Shown: positions 9,413 to 18,738 of the stretch, one piece after another
Position numbering within the stretch: position 1 is the first letter of the stretch
Layout of the letters: the number at the start of each line of letters is the position of its first letter
Source: Fidelibacterota bacterium 408169
Lineage (GTDB): Bacteria; Fidelibacterota; Marinisomatia; Marinisomatales; TCS55
Direction of reading: 5' to 3'
Length of the DNA: 64,000 nucleotides
Assembly: GCA_002256485.1 (NCBI GenBank)
Contig: NNSG01000003.1
Location: forward strand, 124,001-188,000
Position numbers and translations under genes: made by a program
The notes under the pieces: model-generated
Databases searched by the model: none
What the model saw: only the letters and a program-made list of their open reading frames with translations
What the model was told of the DNA's origin: nothing

Positions 9413-10078
9413 TTAGGTACCTATAAGTAAAAATGTCAGCATATATTGGTAAGGCAGATCTTTTTGATGATCAGTCAATATAAAACCAGCCTTTCCAAGT
9501 TCCTCAATCACTTGTTTGGGTGATAATTTATGTTCATCAGGCGGACCCACGGGTAAATCACCTTTCCTGAAATCCACGATAACTAATTTACCGTCAGGTT
9601 TAATTTTCCTTTTTATATTTTTAAAGTAAACCACTCGATTTTCAATATGGTGGTAAGTATTGCAGATGAACACAATGTCAACTGGTAAGGGAATCTTTGG
9701 GTCATGAAATTCTCCTAAAATACTTTTGAGATTCTGTCTGCCTTCTTTTTTGGCGCGATGATTCAGGTAATCAACCATGTCTTTTTCAACGTCAACGCCA
9801 ATTACTTTTCCATTGGGAACATATTCTGCAAATCGCATAGGAAAATATCCAGTTGCTGAACCAATATCGACAATGATATCGTTCGGTTTGATTTCCATGG
9901 ATTGAATGACTAAATCCGGTTGCTGCCATTCATCTCTCTCGGGATTTTCAAATATCTTCGCCCATCGTTCAGCATTGTTAAAACTATGTTTATTGGATTG
10001 ATGTTTGTCATCATGTTCCTGAGCTGGGAGAAGTGTGGTAAACAAGAGAATTAAAAAGTATTTGATAATCTTTTTCAT
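9413..10078 (-). CDS. SAM-dependent methyltransferase-like protein with signal peptide
   Basis: The 221-residue protein begins with a clear Sec-type signal (MKKIIKYFLILLFTTLLPAQ). A class I methyltransferase fold follows: motif I VDIGSATGYF (70-79), the acidic end of strand 2 (VIGVDVEKDM), motif IV-like DIVFICNTYHHIEN, and GKLVIVDFRKGD. SAM is not normally available outside the cytoplasm, so either the signal is an anchor, the domain binds something else, or the export call is wrong. It resembles UbiE/MerR-associated type methyltransferases, but the substrate cannot be named. It is probably co-transcribed with the GNAT-like gene downstream. Confidence 0.8.
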   Translation of the reverse strand: MKKIIKYFLILLFTTLLPAQEHDDKHQSNKHSFNNAERWAKIFENPERDEWQQPDLVIQSMEIKPNDIIVDIGSATGYFPMRFAEYVPNGKVIGVDVEKDMVDYLNHRAKKEGRQNLKSILGEFHDPKIPLPVDIVFICNTYHHIENRVVYFKNIKRKIKPDGKLVIVDFRKGDLPVGPPDEHKLSPKQVIEELGKAGFILTDHQKDLPYQYMLTFLLIGT

Positions 10079-10311
10079 TGTTGGAATCCAATAATTATTT
10101 CACAAAAGGAGCTTTGCAATTTAACGATGAAAATAGGGTATAAATCTATATTTGAAGTGTGATAATTCAAAATTACTGGAGTAAAAATAATCTCAACTTG
10201 ACTAAATATAAAACATTTGAGTTTCTTCAATCATACTATTCCTTCAGTACAAAAGAAAAGTTGATGTTCGTACTTCGAAGTTTGGGTGTAGGATAGGTAA
10301 ATTCGCCGCCA
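10079..10311. other. Intergenic control region between divergent genes
   Basis: This is 233 bases of AT-rich DNA between the methyltransferase (minus) and pyrF (plus). TTGACT at 10198-10203 matches a -35 box, but no convincing -10 box lies 16-18 bases after it. No coding frame or repeat was seen. It must hold the promoter of the long plus-strand run that starts with pyrF. Confidence 0.4.
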
Positions 10312-11109
10312 ATGGAATCCTTCAATTCCCGACTTTCAAATCACATTACAGCAAAGCAGTCTTGGCTTTGCGTGGGGCTGGATATAAACCCGGAAAACCT
10401 AGCGTTTGAAAATCCATCATTAGATGATTTAAAAATGCATACAAAAAAGGTCATAGATGCCACCCGGGAATTCGCAGCTGCCTACAAACCGAATCTGGCT
10501 TTTTTTGAGCGCTGGGGAAGCGCCGGTTTTGTCTGGCTGGAAGACACAATGGAATATATTGGCAGCAAACATATTACAATCGGCGATGCAAAGCGTGGTG
10601 ACATCGGACATACGGCGACTCAATATGCTGAAAGTCTTTTTGATCATTTTGGGTTTAATGCTGTTACCCTGAACCCCTATATGGGACGGGATGCCATTGA
10701 CCCCTTTATCCAAAATTCTGAAAAGGGTGTTTTTATTTTATGTCGAACATCAAATAAATCCGGCGGTGATCTCCAAAATGTGGAAGGAAACGGCCAAAGA
10801 CTCTTTGAAACGGTCGCCGAATATTGTGCCGGTTTGAATGAACTTAACAATGTTGGTTTAGTTGTAGGTGCCACTATTCCTGAAGAAATTGATACAATTC
10901 GCAGTTATGCACCTGAATTACCTATGCTTATTCCGGGAATCGGAGCGCAAGGTGGGGATTTGGAAGTAAGTCTCACAGCTGGGAATACGAATGGTGCTGC
11001 ATTGATTAATGTATCCCGAGGAATTAGTTTTGCCGGAGATCAAAGCAGAGAAGCGATTCACAATAAAGCAAAATACTATGTTGAAAAAATGAGGGAAATC
11101 ATAAAATAA
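10312..11109 (+). CDS. pyrF: Orotidine 5'-phosphate decarboxylase (type 2)
   Basis: The enzyme has 265 residues and converts OMP to UMP, the last step of de novo pyrimidine synthesis, in the cytoplasm. The N-terminus (WLCVGLDINPENL) and the catalytic motif GDAKRGDIGHTA, with Asp92, Lys94 and Asp97, are diagnostic. The length and the FNAVTLNPYMGRDAIDPF stretch match the longer type 2 (PyrF/Mycobacterium-like) group rather than the 230-residue E. coli type. The next gene, pyrE, catalyses the preceding step, so the two form a pathway pair. Confidence 0.96.
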   Translation: MESFNSRLSNHITAKQSWLCVGLDINPENLAFENPSLDDLKMHTKKVIDATREFAAAYKPNLAFFERWGSAGFVWLEDTMEYIGSKHITIGDAKRGDIGHTATQYAESLFDHFGFNAVTLNPYMGRDAIDPFIQNSEKGVFILCRTSNKSGGDLQNVEGNGQRLFETVAEYCAGLNELNNVGLVVGATIPEEIDTIRSYAPELPMLIPGIGAQGGDLEVSLTAGNTNGAALINVSRGISFAGDQSREAIHNKAKYYVEKMREIIK

Positions 11110-11179
11110 TCATTGTTAAAAAAATCTTAAATCAAATATCAAAATTCAGAAATCAAACATCAGAAATCCATTTAAAATC

Positions 11180-11752
11180 ATGAATGACAAATATATAAAC
11201 ATTTTCAAAGAAACCGGCGCATTACTTGAAGGTCATTTTGTCCTGACATCCGGTCGCCATAGTGCCACATATTTTCAGTGCGCCAAAGTGCTTCAATATC
11301 CACAACATTTATCTCATTTTTCTGAATCAATTATTGATTTTTTTAAGGAAATTGAAATCGACGCTGTCATATCACCAGCTGTTGGCGGAATAGTTATCGG
11401 TACAGAAGTGGGACGACAGTTAGGAGTAAAAACCATTTTTGCTGAAAGACAGAATAGTATAATGACACTCCGCCGCGGATTCGAGATTAATGTTGGCGAA
11501 AAGATTTTAGTAGTGGAAGATGTCATCACTACCGGCGGTTCAGTGAAAGAAGTGATGGATTTGGTAGAAAAATGCGGTGGAGACGTAGTTGGAGTTGGAG
11601 TCGTTGTTGACCGCAGCGGAGGAAACGCAGCTTTACATGAAAATCAATTTGCTGTCACATCACAGACGGCTGTGAGTTATTCACCGGATGACGTGCCGGA
11701 AGAATTGGAACAAATACCAATAGAAAAACCAGGAAGCAGGAGTTTAAAGTGA
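11180..11752 (+). CDS. pyrE: Orotate phosphoribosyltransferase
   Basis: This 190-residue enzyme adds PRPP to orotate to make OMP, the substrate of PyrF. The PRPP-binding motif [12 protein letters not shown] (111-122) is intact, and the N-terminal region ([17 protein letters not shown]) is typical of OPRT. It ends with 4 bases overlapping the following cyclophilin gene (GTGA). A 70-base AT-rich gap separates it from pyrF with no terminator seen. Confidence 0.96.
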   Translation: MNDKYINIFKETGALLEGHFVLTSGRHSATYFQCAKVLQYPQHLSHFSESIIDFFKEIEIDAVISPAVGGIVIGTEVGRQLGVKTIFAERQNSIMTLRRGFEINVGEKILVVEDVITTGGSVKEVMDLVEKCGGDVVGVGVVVDRSGGNAALHENQFAVTSQTAVSYSPDDVPEELEQIPIEKPGSRSLK

Positions 11753-12348
11753 AACAATTAACGCTCGTATTAATAGGACTATTATTTATGAATGCATATA
11801 CAAAAGAAGAAAATGTAGCAGTAATATCAACTCGGTTTGGGGATATGGTATTAGAATTCTATCCGGATGTTGCACCAAAACACGTGGAAAGTTTCAAGAT
11901 CCATGCTCAAAATGGATATTTTGATGGAACCACATTTCACCGAATTATTCCTGGATTTGTTATTCAGGGCGGTGATCCCAATTCAAGAGATGAGGACAAA
12001 ATGAATGATGGTCAAGGCGGCCATGCTGCTAAATTTTATGGTTTTGGAGACGAAGCGATTGACTCCACATGGACCTTACCAGCAGAATTTAACGAGCTAC
12101 CTCACGTTACAGGCGCATTATCCATGGCTCGAACTCCGGATGAAAACAGCGCGGGGAGTCAATTTTTCATTTGCGCTGCTGCAGTACACCAACTTGATAA
12201 TCAATATACTGTATTTGGTCAGGTTATATCCGGGTTGGATGTGATACAACAGATCGTAAATACACCTCGCGATAATCGTGACAATCCTAAAGAAAAAGTA
12301 GCAATGAATGTATCCATTATGCCCAGGAGTAAAGCACTACAAGAATGA
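11749..12348 (+). CDS. Exported cyclophilin-type peptidyl-prolyl isomerase
   Basis: The product is 199 residues with a short signal ([18 protein letters not shown]) and then a full cyclophilin domain. Signature stretches are [19 protein letters not shown], which includes the catalytic Arg/Phe positions, and [20 protein letters not shown]. It probably helps proline isomerisation in periplasmic protein folding. The GTG start overlaps the pyrE stop, and its own stop overlaps the next ATG (ATGA), so three genes are translationally coupled. Confidence 0.93.
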   Translation: MKQLTLVLIGLLFMNAYTKEENVAVISTRFGDMVLEFYPDVAPKHVESFKIHAQNGYFDGTTFHRIIPGFVIQGGDPNSRDEDKMNDGQGGHAAKFYGFGDEAIDSTWTLPAEFNELPHVTGALSMARTPDENSAGSQFFICAAAVHQLDNQYTVFGQVISGLDVIQQIVNTPRDNRDNPKEKVAMNVSIMPRSKALQE

Positions 12349-13253
12349 GTTTATCGGTTGGATTAGCCTTGGGAGGTGGAGGCGCCAGAGGAGCTGCACA
12401 TATTGGAGTACTTCAAATCCTCCATGAAAATGGAATTCGATTTGACAGCATTGCAGGGACAAGTGCAGGATCCATTATCGGTGCCATGTATGCCAGTAAA
12501 CAGGACCCAAAGTGGATCGAACAGCGATTCCATGAATTCTTAAGTTCAGATGATTTTCAAGCCATGGGAACTCATCGTATTCAGGAAGATCATAACCCGG
12601 ATTCGGCCATGGGACAAATGGCTAAATATGTTCGAGACAGAATTGTACTCGTCATGTCTCAACAAAAATCGTTTATCATCAAACGAGAAAAACTTGAACG
12701 GGCTATCGATTTTTTAATCCCTTCAAAGCGCTTTGATGATTTAACCATTCCCCTATATGTAACAACGACGGATCTTCACAGTGGAGAGCAAGTATTATAC
12801 GATCATGGAAATCTGATTGATGCCGTTGTCCAAAGTTGTACAATTCCAGGCTATGTTCAACCTACAGAACGTGGAGAGCAAGTCCTTGTGGATGGTGCGG
12901 TAATCGATCCAGTTCCTGTTGAAGTAATGAAATCTCAAATGGATTATGTTCTGGCAATCAGTATTACTAAAAACAGTTTACCTGATATGAAGAAAAAAAA
13001 TATTTATGAAATTTTAACTCGAGCAGAACAGATTACATCCAGATTTCTGGCCAAGTCAAAAATGGAAAAAGCAGATTTTGTAATTCATCCAAGCGTTGGT
13101 GGTCTTCATTGGTCGCGTTTTGATGAATTTGACACCCTCCTGACAAATGGACGTGATGCGGCAATTGTATCTTTAAATGAGTTAAAAGTGGACTTGAAAC
13201 GTAAAAACAGTATATTTTATAACTTGAAACAAAAATTGGGGATAAAGAGTTAA
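12345..13253 (+). CDS. Patatin-like phospholipase (RssA/YchK type)
   Basis: This is a 302-residue patatin-fold serine hydrolase. The oxyanion motif GGGGARGAAHIG is at 10-21, the nucleophile elbow GTSAG has Ser40, and the catalytic Asp is Asp183 in VDGAVIDPVPV. There is no signal peptide, so it is cytoplasmic or peripheral on the inner membrane. The family hydrolyses acyl esters; the physiological substrate is unknown. It overlaps the cyclophilin gene by 4 bases. Confidence 0.92.
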   Translation: MSLSVGLALGGGGARGAAHIGVLQILHENGIRFDSIAGTSAGSIIGAMYASKQDPKWIEQRFHEFLSSDDFQAMGTHRIQEDHNPDSAMGQMAKYVRDRIVLVMSQQKSFIIKREKLERAIDFLIPSKRFDDLTIPLYVTTTDLHSGEQVLYDHGNLIDAVVQSCTIPGYVQPTERGEQVLVDGAVIDPVPVEVMKSQMDYVLAISITKNSLPDMKKKNIYEILTRAEQITSRFLAKSKMEKADFVIHPSVGGLHWSRFDEFDTLLTNGRDAAIVSLNELKVDLKRKNSIFYNLKQKLGIKS

Positions 13254-13276
13254 AAACACTATTTTCCCCGCCGAAT

Positions 13277-15136
13277 ATGAAACGAAATAAACACATTTTA
13301 ATCATTTTAGCCCTAACAACGGTCATTTGGGGACAAATGAATCCCGTGACTATATCGGCATCGGTCAGCGAAGCTGCCCGAGCCGGAGAAGTCGTCTATG
13401 TGGAAATGACCGCAAAGATGGAGCACGAATGGCATATTTATGCACTGCATGATGCAGGTGAAGGTCCCATTGCCACCGTTATTACCATAAACGGTGATTA
13501 TGTTTCCAGACAAGGTAAGATTGATGAACCGCAACCCATCGAAAAATATGACGAAGGGTTTGATACAATTACGCGCTACCATGAAGGCACGACGCGCTAT
13601 ACAATACCTGTTCAATTAGACGGCAATATCGATCCTGGTAATATTACTTTAACGGCCACCATTCTTTATCAGGTGTGTAATGCGTCATTATGTTATCCGC
13701 CAAAAGAAGTCACAGTGGAAGTTCCTGTAGTTATTGAGACGGGAGAGCCGAGAAAAGATCATATCCAATTTGTTGCAGCATCCATCACTGACGCAAGTGG
13801 GAATATTGATCTCGATGCTGCTATCAAACAGGGTTTTTGGCCTTTTGTTATTTTGGCTTTATCCATGGGATTTTTGGCACTTTTAACACCATGTGTATTT
13901 CCCATGATTCCCATCACAGTTTCTTATTTTACCCATCAGGGAGAACTTGAAAACCAGAATCCCGTCAAGCAAGCTTCTGTCTATGGAGTAGGTATTATAG
14001 GGACATTTACTATTTTAGGATTGTTATTAGCCATAACTCTTGGTGCATCCGGGGCAAATCAATTGGCAGCCAATCCGTGGATTAATTTATTCATTGGAGC
14101 ATTGTTTACATATTTTGCCTTATCGCTGTTTGGAATGTATGAAATCCAGCTCCCGTCCAGTTTACGCCAATTAGTTCAAAAGCAGGAAGGAAGAGGCGGT
14201 TATGTGGGCACATTGTTTATGGCCGTCACGTTTACATTAACATCATTCACGTGTACTGTGCAATTTGTAGGCCTGCTGTTGGTGGCCGCCAGCCAGGGAC
14301 AGTGGTTTTGGCCTGCATTGGGTATGATCATTTTCAGTGCTGCGTTTGCACTACCATTTTTCTTTTTAGCGCTTTTCCCTCAATATTTGGCGCGAATGCC
14401 AAAATCCGGCGGCTGGCTTAATTCGGTAAAAGTGGTCATGGGGTTTTTGGAATTAGCCGCTGCATTTAAATTTTTCAGTAATACAGACCTGGTTTGGAAT
14501 TGGCAGTTTTTTACGAATACTTCCGTTCTGGCTGTGTGGACCATTCTCATGTTTTTTACCGGTTTATATTTAATGGGTAAAATTCAACTTCCCCATGACA
14601 CAAAACTTGAAATATTAAGCGTACCGCGAATGTTGTTAAGCATTTTCTTTTTGACATTTTCACTCTATTTAAGTTCAGGGCTTTTTGGCCGGCCAATTCA
14701 TGGACTTATTTATTCATATCTTCCTCCGAAACTTTCTGAAGAAGTTGGTAAAATATCTGAAGTAAACGGTGGCGAAGAATTTCAATGGTATACTGAATTA
14801 GATGATGCGTTTGTAGAAGCGAATACAATTGGTAAAAATATCTTCTTGGATTTTACGGGTTATACCTGTACAAACTGTCGGTGGATGGAATCTAATATTT
14901 TTACAAAGGAAGAGGTAAAAGAACGGTTTCAAGATTTTGTACTGGTTCGATTGTATACGGATGGGGGAAATAATTACAGGGAAAAGCAGCAATACGAAAT
15001 TGATCGATTTGGTACAGCAGCATTGCCGTATTATGTCATTTTAAGTCCGGAAGATGATGTTTTAGGTAAATTCCCGGGTATGACACGAAATTTGGATGAA
15101 TTTTTAAAATTTTTGGATAAAGGAATAACTGGATAA
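13277..15136 (+). CDS. dsbD: Thiol:disulfide interchange protein DsbD
   Basis: The protein has 619 residues and three parts. After a signal peptide comes a periplasmic alpha domain with the cysteine pair YQVCNASLCYPP (Cys134, Cys139). Next is an eight-helix membrane core with Cys206 (TPCVFPMIPITVSYF) and Cys326 (LTSFTCTVQF). Last is a thioredoxin-like gamma domain with CTNC (Cys531, Cys534). It carries electrons from cytoplasmic thioredoxin to the periplasm, serving disulfide isomerases and cytochrome c maturation. It is followed after one base by a TlpA-like lipoprotein, a plausible electron acceptor, and the cluster encodes a c-type cytochrome downstream. Confidence 0.95.
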   Translation: MKRNKHILIILALTTVIWGQMNPVTISASVSEAARAGEVVYVEMTAKMEHEWHIYALHDAGEGPIATVITINGDYVSRQGKIDEPQPIEKYDEGFDTITRYHEGTTRYTIPVQLDGNIDPGNITLTATILYQVCNASLCYPPKEVTVEVPVVIETGEPRKDHIQFVAASITDASGNIDLDAAIKQGFWPFVILALSMGFLALLTPCVFPMIPITVSYFTHQGELENQNPVKQASVYGVGIIGTFTILGLLLAITLGASGANQLAANPWINLFIGALFTYFALSLFGMYEIQLPSSLRQLVQKQEGRGGYVGTLFMAVTFTLTSFTCTVQFVGLLLVAASQGQWFWPALGMIIFSAAFALPFFFLALFPQYLARMPKSGGWLNSVKVVMGFLELAAAFKFFSNTDLVWNWQFFTNTSVLAVWTILMFFTGLYLMGKIQLPHDTKLEILSVPRMLLSIFFLTFSLYLSSGLFGRPIHGLIYSYLPPKLSEEVGKISEVNGGEEFQWYTELDDAFVEANTIGKNIFLDFTGYTCTNCRWMESNIFTKEEVKERFQDFVLVRLYTDGGNNYREKQQYEIDRFGTAALPYYVILSPEDDVLGKFPGMTRNLDEFLKFLDKGITG

Positions 15137-15137
15137 A

Positions 15138-15710
15138 ATGAATAATAATTTTACATTTTTTATATTTATTAGCTTATTGACAGTAGGATGCGGATCAAGT
15201 GAAAGGCCAGCTGAAAAAAAGATTTCTACAGAATCACTAAACATTCATCAACCGCCTTTGCCGAAAAATGCAGTTAAAGTGCCCAATTTTACATTATCAA
15301 CAACTTCAGGTGAAATTGTGAAAATGGATGATCTTTTAGGTAAGGTTGTTTTAGTGAACTTCTGGGGAACATGGTGTGGTCCTTGCCGTGCGGAAATTCC
15401 GGATTTTGTTGAATTATATAATAAACATCATGATCAGGGGTTAGAAATTGTAGGTATTACACTCACATCCGGATCCCCTGAAAAGATTCAAGCTTTCGCC
15501 GATCAATGGAATATGAATTATACTGTATTAACTGATATACAAGGTAACGAGACTCAACAAGTAACAGCAGATTATGGAAGAGCAACCGGAGGCCCAATTG
15601 TGGGTATTCCCACAACATTTCTTGTAGACCGAAATGGCTATATCGTTAAGCGATACCTTGGCCCACGGTCTGAAAAGATCTTTTATAACGATATTAAACC
15701 CTACCTTTAA
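15138..15710 (+). CDS. TlpA-like thioredoxin-fold lipoprotein
   Basis: The product is 190 residues with lipobox TVGC (Cys18), then a thioredoxin/AhpC-TSA fold with WCGPC (Cys80, Cys83) and the cis-proline region GIPTTFLVDRNG. It is a TlpA/ResA-type thiol-disulfide reductase facing the periplasm, probably reduced by DsbD immediately upstream. Such proteins reduce apocytochrome c or other exported thiols; the five-heme cytochrome about 4 kb downstream is a possible client. Confidence 0.92.
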   Translation: MNNNFTFFIFISLLTVGCGSSERPAEKKISTESLNIHQPPLPKNAVKVPNFTLSTTSGEIVKMDDLLGKVVLVNFWGTWCGPCRAEIPDFVELYNKHHDQGLEIVGITLTSGSPEKIQAFADQWNMNYTVLTDIQGNETQQVTADYGRATGGPIVGIPTTFLVDRNGYIVKRYLGPRSEKIFYNDIKPYL

Positions 15711-15725
15711 ACTTTAACTTTCTGA

Positions 15726-18686
15726 ATGTTATTATTTAAACGATTTAGCTGGGCAGTTTTTCTGCTCATTTTCACTACTGTATCTTTTCCTGAAGAAGAT
15801 TATTTTCAGCAATTCGTCCATTATACCATGGATGTAAAACTGGATATTAATGAGCATACGGTTGGTGGCCGCACTATTATAAACTACACAAACAATTCAC
15901 CCGATGATTTGAACAATATGTATTTGCATCTATTGCCCAATGCGTTTCAGGAAGGATCAGTAAAACATAGAGAATATTTACAAAAGTTAGGTCGAATGGG
16001 TCGAGCAGCTAAATTTGTAAAGGGAACAGAAGAATATTATAGTAGAGTGGATGTTTCCAGGTTCAGAATTATGAAAAATGGAGAAACATTGTCAGACACT
16101 TTTCGTGTAGATGATACAATCCTTTCTGCTGATTTAACAAACTCGTTGCAACCGGGGGAATCGTTAACTATGGAATTTGATTGGGTCCATCTTGTAGGCG
16201 AACAAGTTGAAAGAGCGGGGCGTGTGGGTGATCAATATAATTTTGCTCAGTGGTATCCAAAAGTGGTTGTCTATGATGAAAATGGTTGGCATAATCTTCC
16301 GTTTCATGCAGAAGGTGAATTCTACGGAGAATTTGGAACGTTTGATGTAACCATGGATGTACCGGGGTGGTACATTGTTGGATCATCGGGAGTTCTAACA
16401 GAAGGTGATCCCGGTTGGTCTGAAGTGACAGTTGATACTTCTCAAGATTTCAACAAATGGTTAGAGGAATTCAAGGAAAATAAAGCTGAAATTGATTCCA
16501 CATCTCGTCGCATAGTTTCCTTTCATGCTGAACAGGTCCATGATTTTGCATGGATCACATCTCCAAATTTTCTTTATGAACATGGTTCATGGAATGGAAT
16601 TGATGTTCATGTTTTGTTTAATGAGAAAAATGGTAAAAAATGGACCAAAAAAGTAACGGCTCGTTCAGAAAGAGCATTGGAATGGCTAAGTACAAAATTT
16701 GGTATGTATCCCTATCCCCAAGTAACAACCACTGATCGATTAAAAGGCGGCGGAATGGAATATCCCATGCTTGTTATGAACGGCAGTGAAAGCGAAGGAT
16801 TGATTGTTCATGAAATCGGCCATATTTGGTTTTATGGCATTTTGGGGAATAATGAAGTAACAGAAGCATGGTTGGATGAGGGGTTTACCACTTTTCAAAC
16901 AGGGCAATATATGCTAAATCGTTACGGTTCCCAGGGCTTTGATTTGGAGGGTTCGAAACGATATAAATCCTTTGAGAAAAAGTATGGTAAATTCAATAAA
17001 ATGCTTGATAGTTATCAATGGTCCACAATACGTTTCCAAACAAGCGGTAAAGATGAGCCCATTAGCCGAAAATCCTATATGTTTAATAATGGTGGTTCCT
17101 ACCGATACAATGCATACACAAAACCATCATTGATGCTAAACGAACTGAAATATGTTTTAGGTGACTCTATTTTTTATCTCGGTACGCAGGAATATTTTAA
17201 ACGGTGGAATTTAAAGCATCCAAATGAAGAGCGGTTTGTTTCTGCGATGGAAGATATAAGCGGTGAAAAACTGGATTGGTTTTTCAATCCCTGGCTCCAT
17301 AATACTCGAATCTTGGACTACGGAATCAAAAAATGGAAGAAAAAAAGACAAGATGATGGAACGTGGCAAGTTGATGTGAAAATTGTAAAGATTGGTAACA
17401 GAGAAATGCCCCAATTGCTGGAAGTAACCATGGAAGACGGCAGTAAAGAACGCATTTGGTGGAAAAATTTTCAATGGCGGAAAGAAGATACGTTTACGTT
17501 TAATGTAAAACAGAAACCTAAATCAATCGTGTTAGATCCTGATGTTCAAACATTGGATATTGATCGGCGGAATAACTTCAGCGGACGTATGGCAAAATCA
17601 ATTCAATTCAATTGGATTGATACCAATTATAATCCCCGCAACAGCTATTACATTCGATGGATTCCAACGATAATATATCATAAACTGGATGGTTATTCAC
17701 CTGGTATCAGCCTTAATAAAAAATATGGATATTGGGAAAACTTAAACTTGAAAATCAACTATGCACTTGAATCACAAAATGTGTATTGGTCCTATATTGG
17801 CAATCGAAAACCTGTGCATAGTTTTAGGGGATTTTCAAGATCGGTTCATGCCTATAATTTAGGTGGAGTTAGCGGTTATGGCGTTGAAATCAAAAATCAT
17901 TTAAACGAAGCATTTGCTGATTTTTTGACTAATTACACATCTGTTGGTCTTTATGTCACGAATGCTAAAGATACTTCATTAACTAATTTATACGATCCCG
18001 GTCAAGTAGCCGTTATATACGGTAAATACAGTTTTTCCGTAAAAAACATAGTTGATGTTAATATGGACATTGCCACGACTCCCGGTTCTGTTTCCCACTG
18101 GTCCTTCACACGATTTAATACCACGATCGCATTTGATTTCAGTAAGAAAAATTATGGTATTCGTAATCGATCCATCTTGGGCCATATTATCAGTGAATCT
18201 GGTGTTCCAGCCCAGGAACGTTATACAATCGAAGGCGCCGGTTCTGGTGATTTATATGCTAAACCATTTTTGCAGGATGAATCATCATTTTACGGCAATA
18301 CTGATTTGAGAAATCATTATCATTTGCCCGGAGATGCTAATTTGCGAGGCTATTATGGAGAGGGATTAACTGGTTCAGAATCCGTGATTGCGAATTCATT
18401 TGAAATTTTTTATAAACCATCCTTTAAATTATTGGATATTGAATTAGCAGCGTTTATTGATGACGGTTGGGTCTGGGGAAGTAAATATATTCAAGGAGAC
18501 GGTGGATTTAATGGTGATTATTTAATTGATGCCGGTCTGGGATTACGTTTAAATAAATCCATTTTAGGAAAAGATTTTTACCTACGATTAGATGCTCCAT
18601 TCTTTATTAAAAATGTTCATGACAAAGATGGCGGTTACGGAATAGATTTTGACAAATGGTTATTTAGTTTTTCAAAAGGAATATAG
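15726..18686 (+). CDS. M1 family metallopeptidase fused to an Omp85-like beta-barrel
   Basis: The product is 986 residues. A signal peptide (about 1-22) precedes an aminopeptidase N-type region: the exopeptidase motif is GGGMEYP (341-347) and the zinc site is HEIGH (362-366) with Glu385 in WLDEGF, exactly 18 residues on. After about residue 620 the peptidase ends and a beta-rich segment begins, with alternating aromatic/polar strands. It has LRGY (873-876), a FIDDGWVWG strand, and GLGLRLN...YLRLDAPFF near the C-terminus, the pattern of the Omp85/D15 surface-antigen barrel. The protein would thus be an outer-membrane barrel carrying a peptidase. The barrel call rests on motifs and strand pattern, not on a structure. 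Confidence 0.85.
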   Translation: MLLFKRFSWAVFLLIFTTVSFPEEDYFQQFVHYTMDVKLDINEHTVGGRTIINYTNNSPDDLNNMYLHLLPNAFQEGSVKHREYLQKLGRMGRAAKFVKGTEEYYSRVDVSRFRIMKNGETLSDTFRVDDTILSADLTNSLQPGESLTMEFDWVHLVGEQVERAGRVGDQYNFAQWYPKVVVYDENGWHNLPFHAEGEFYGEFGTFDVTMDVPGWYIVGSSGVLTEGDPGWSEVTVDTSQDFNKWLEEFKENKAEIDSTSRRIVSFHAEQVHDFAWITSPNFLYEHGSWNGIDVHVLFNEKNGKKWTKKVTARSERALEWLSTKFGMYPYPQVTTTDRLKGGGMEYPMLVMNGSESEGLIVHEIGHIWFYGILGNNEVTEAWLDEGFTTFQTGQYMLNRYGSQGFDLEGSKRYKSFEKKYGKFNKMLDSYQWSTIRFQTSGKDEPISRKSYMFNNGGSYRYNAYTKPSLMLNELKYVLGDSIFYLGTQEYFKRWNLKHPNEERFVSAMEDISGEKLDWFFNPWLHNTRILDYGIKKWKKKRQDDGTWQVDVKIVKIGNREMPQLLEVTMEDGSKERIWWKNFQWRKEDTFTFNVKQKPKSIVLDPDVQTLDIDRRNNFSGRMAKSIQFNWIDTNYNPRNSYYIRWIPTIIYHKLDGYSPGISLNKKYGYWENLNLKINYALESQNVYWSYIGNRKPVHSFRGFSRSVHAYNLGGVSGYGVEIKNHLNEAFADFLTNYTSVGLYVTNAKDTSLTNLYDPGQVAVIYGKYSFSVKNIVDVNMDIATTPGSVSHWSFTRFNTTIAFDFSKKNYGIRNRSILGHIISESGVPAQERYTIEGAGSGDLYAKPFLQDESSFYGNTDLRNHYHLPGDANLRGYYGEGLTGSESVIANSFEIFYKPSFKLLDIELAAFIDDGWVWGSKYIQGDGGFNGDYLIDAGLGLRLNKSILGKDFYLRLDAPFFIKNVHDKDGGYGIDFDKWLFSFSKGI

Positions 18687-18738
18687 TTTCAGCCACAAAG
18701 GCCCAAAGTTTTAACAGAAAACTAAATTCAATTCCATT

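Noticed and set aside
10198-10203. TTGACT as a -35 box for pyrF
   Set aside because: No acceptable -10 box lies at the right distance, so it was not called as a promoter.
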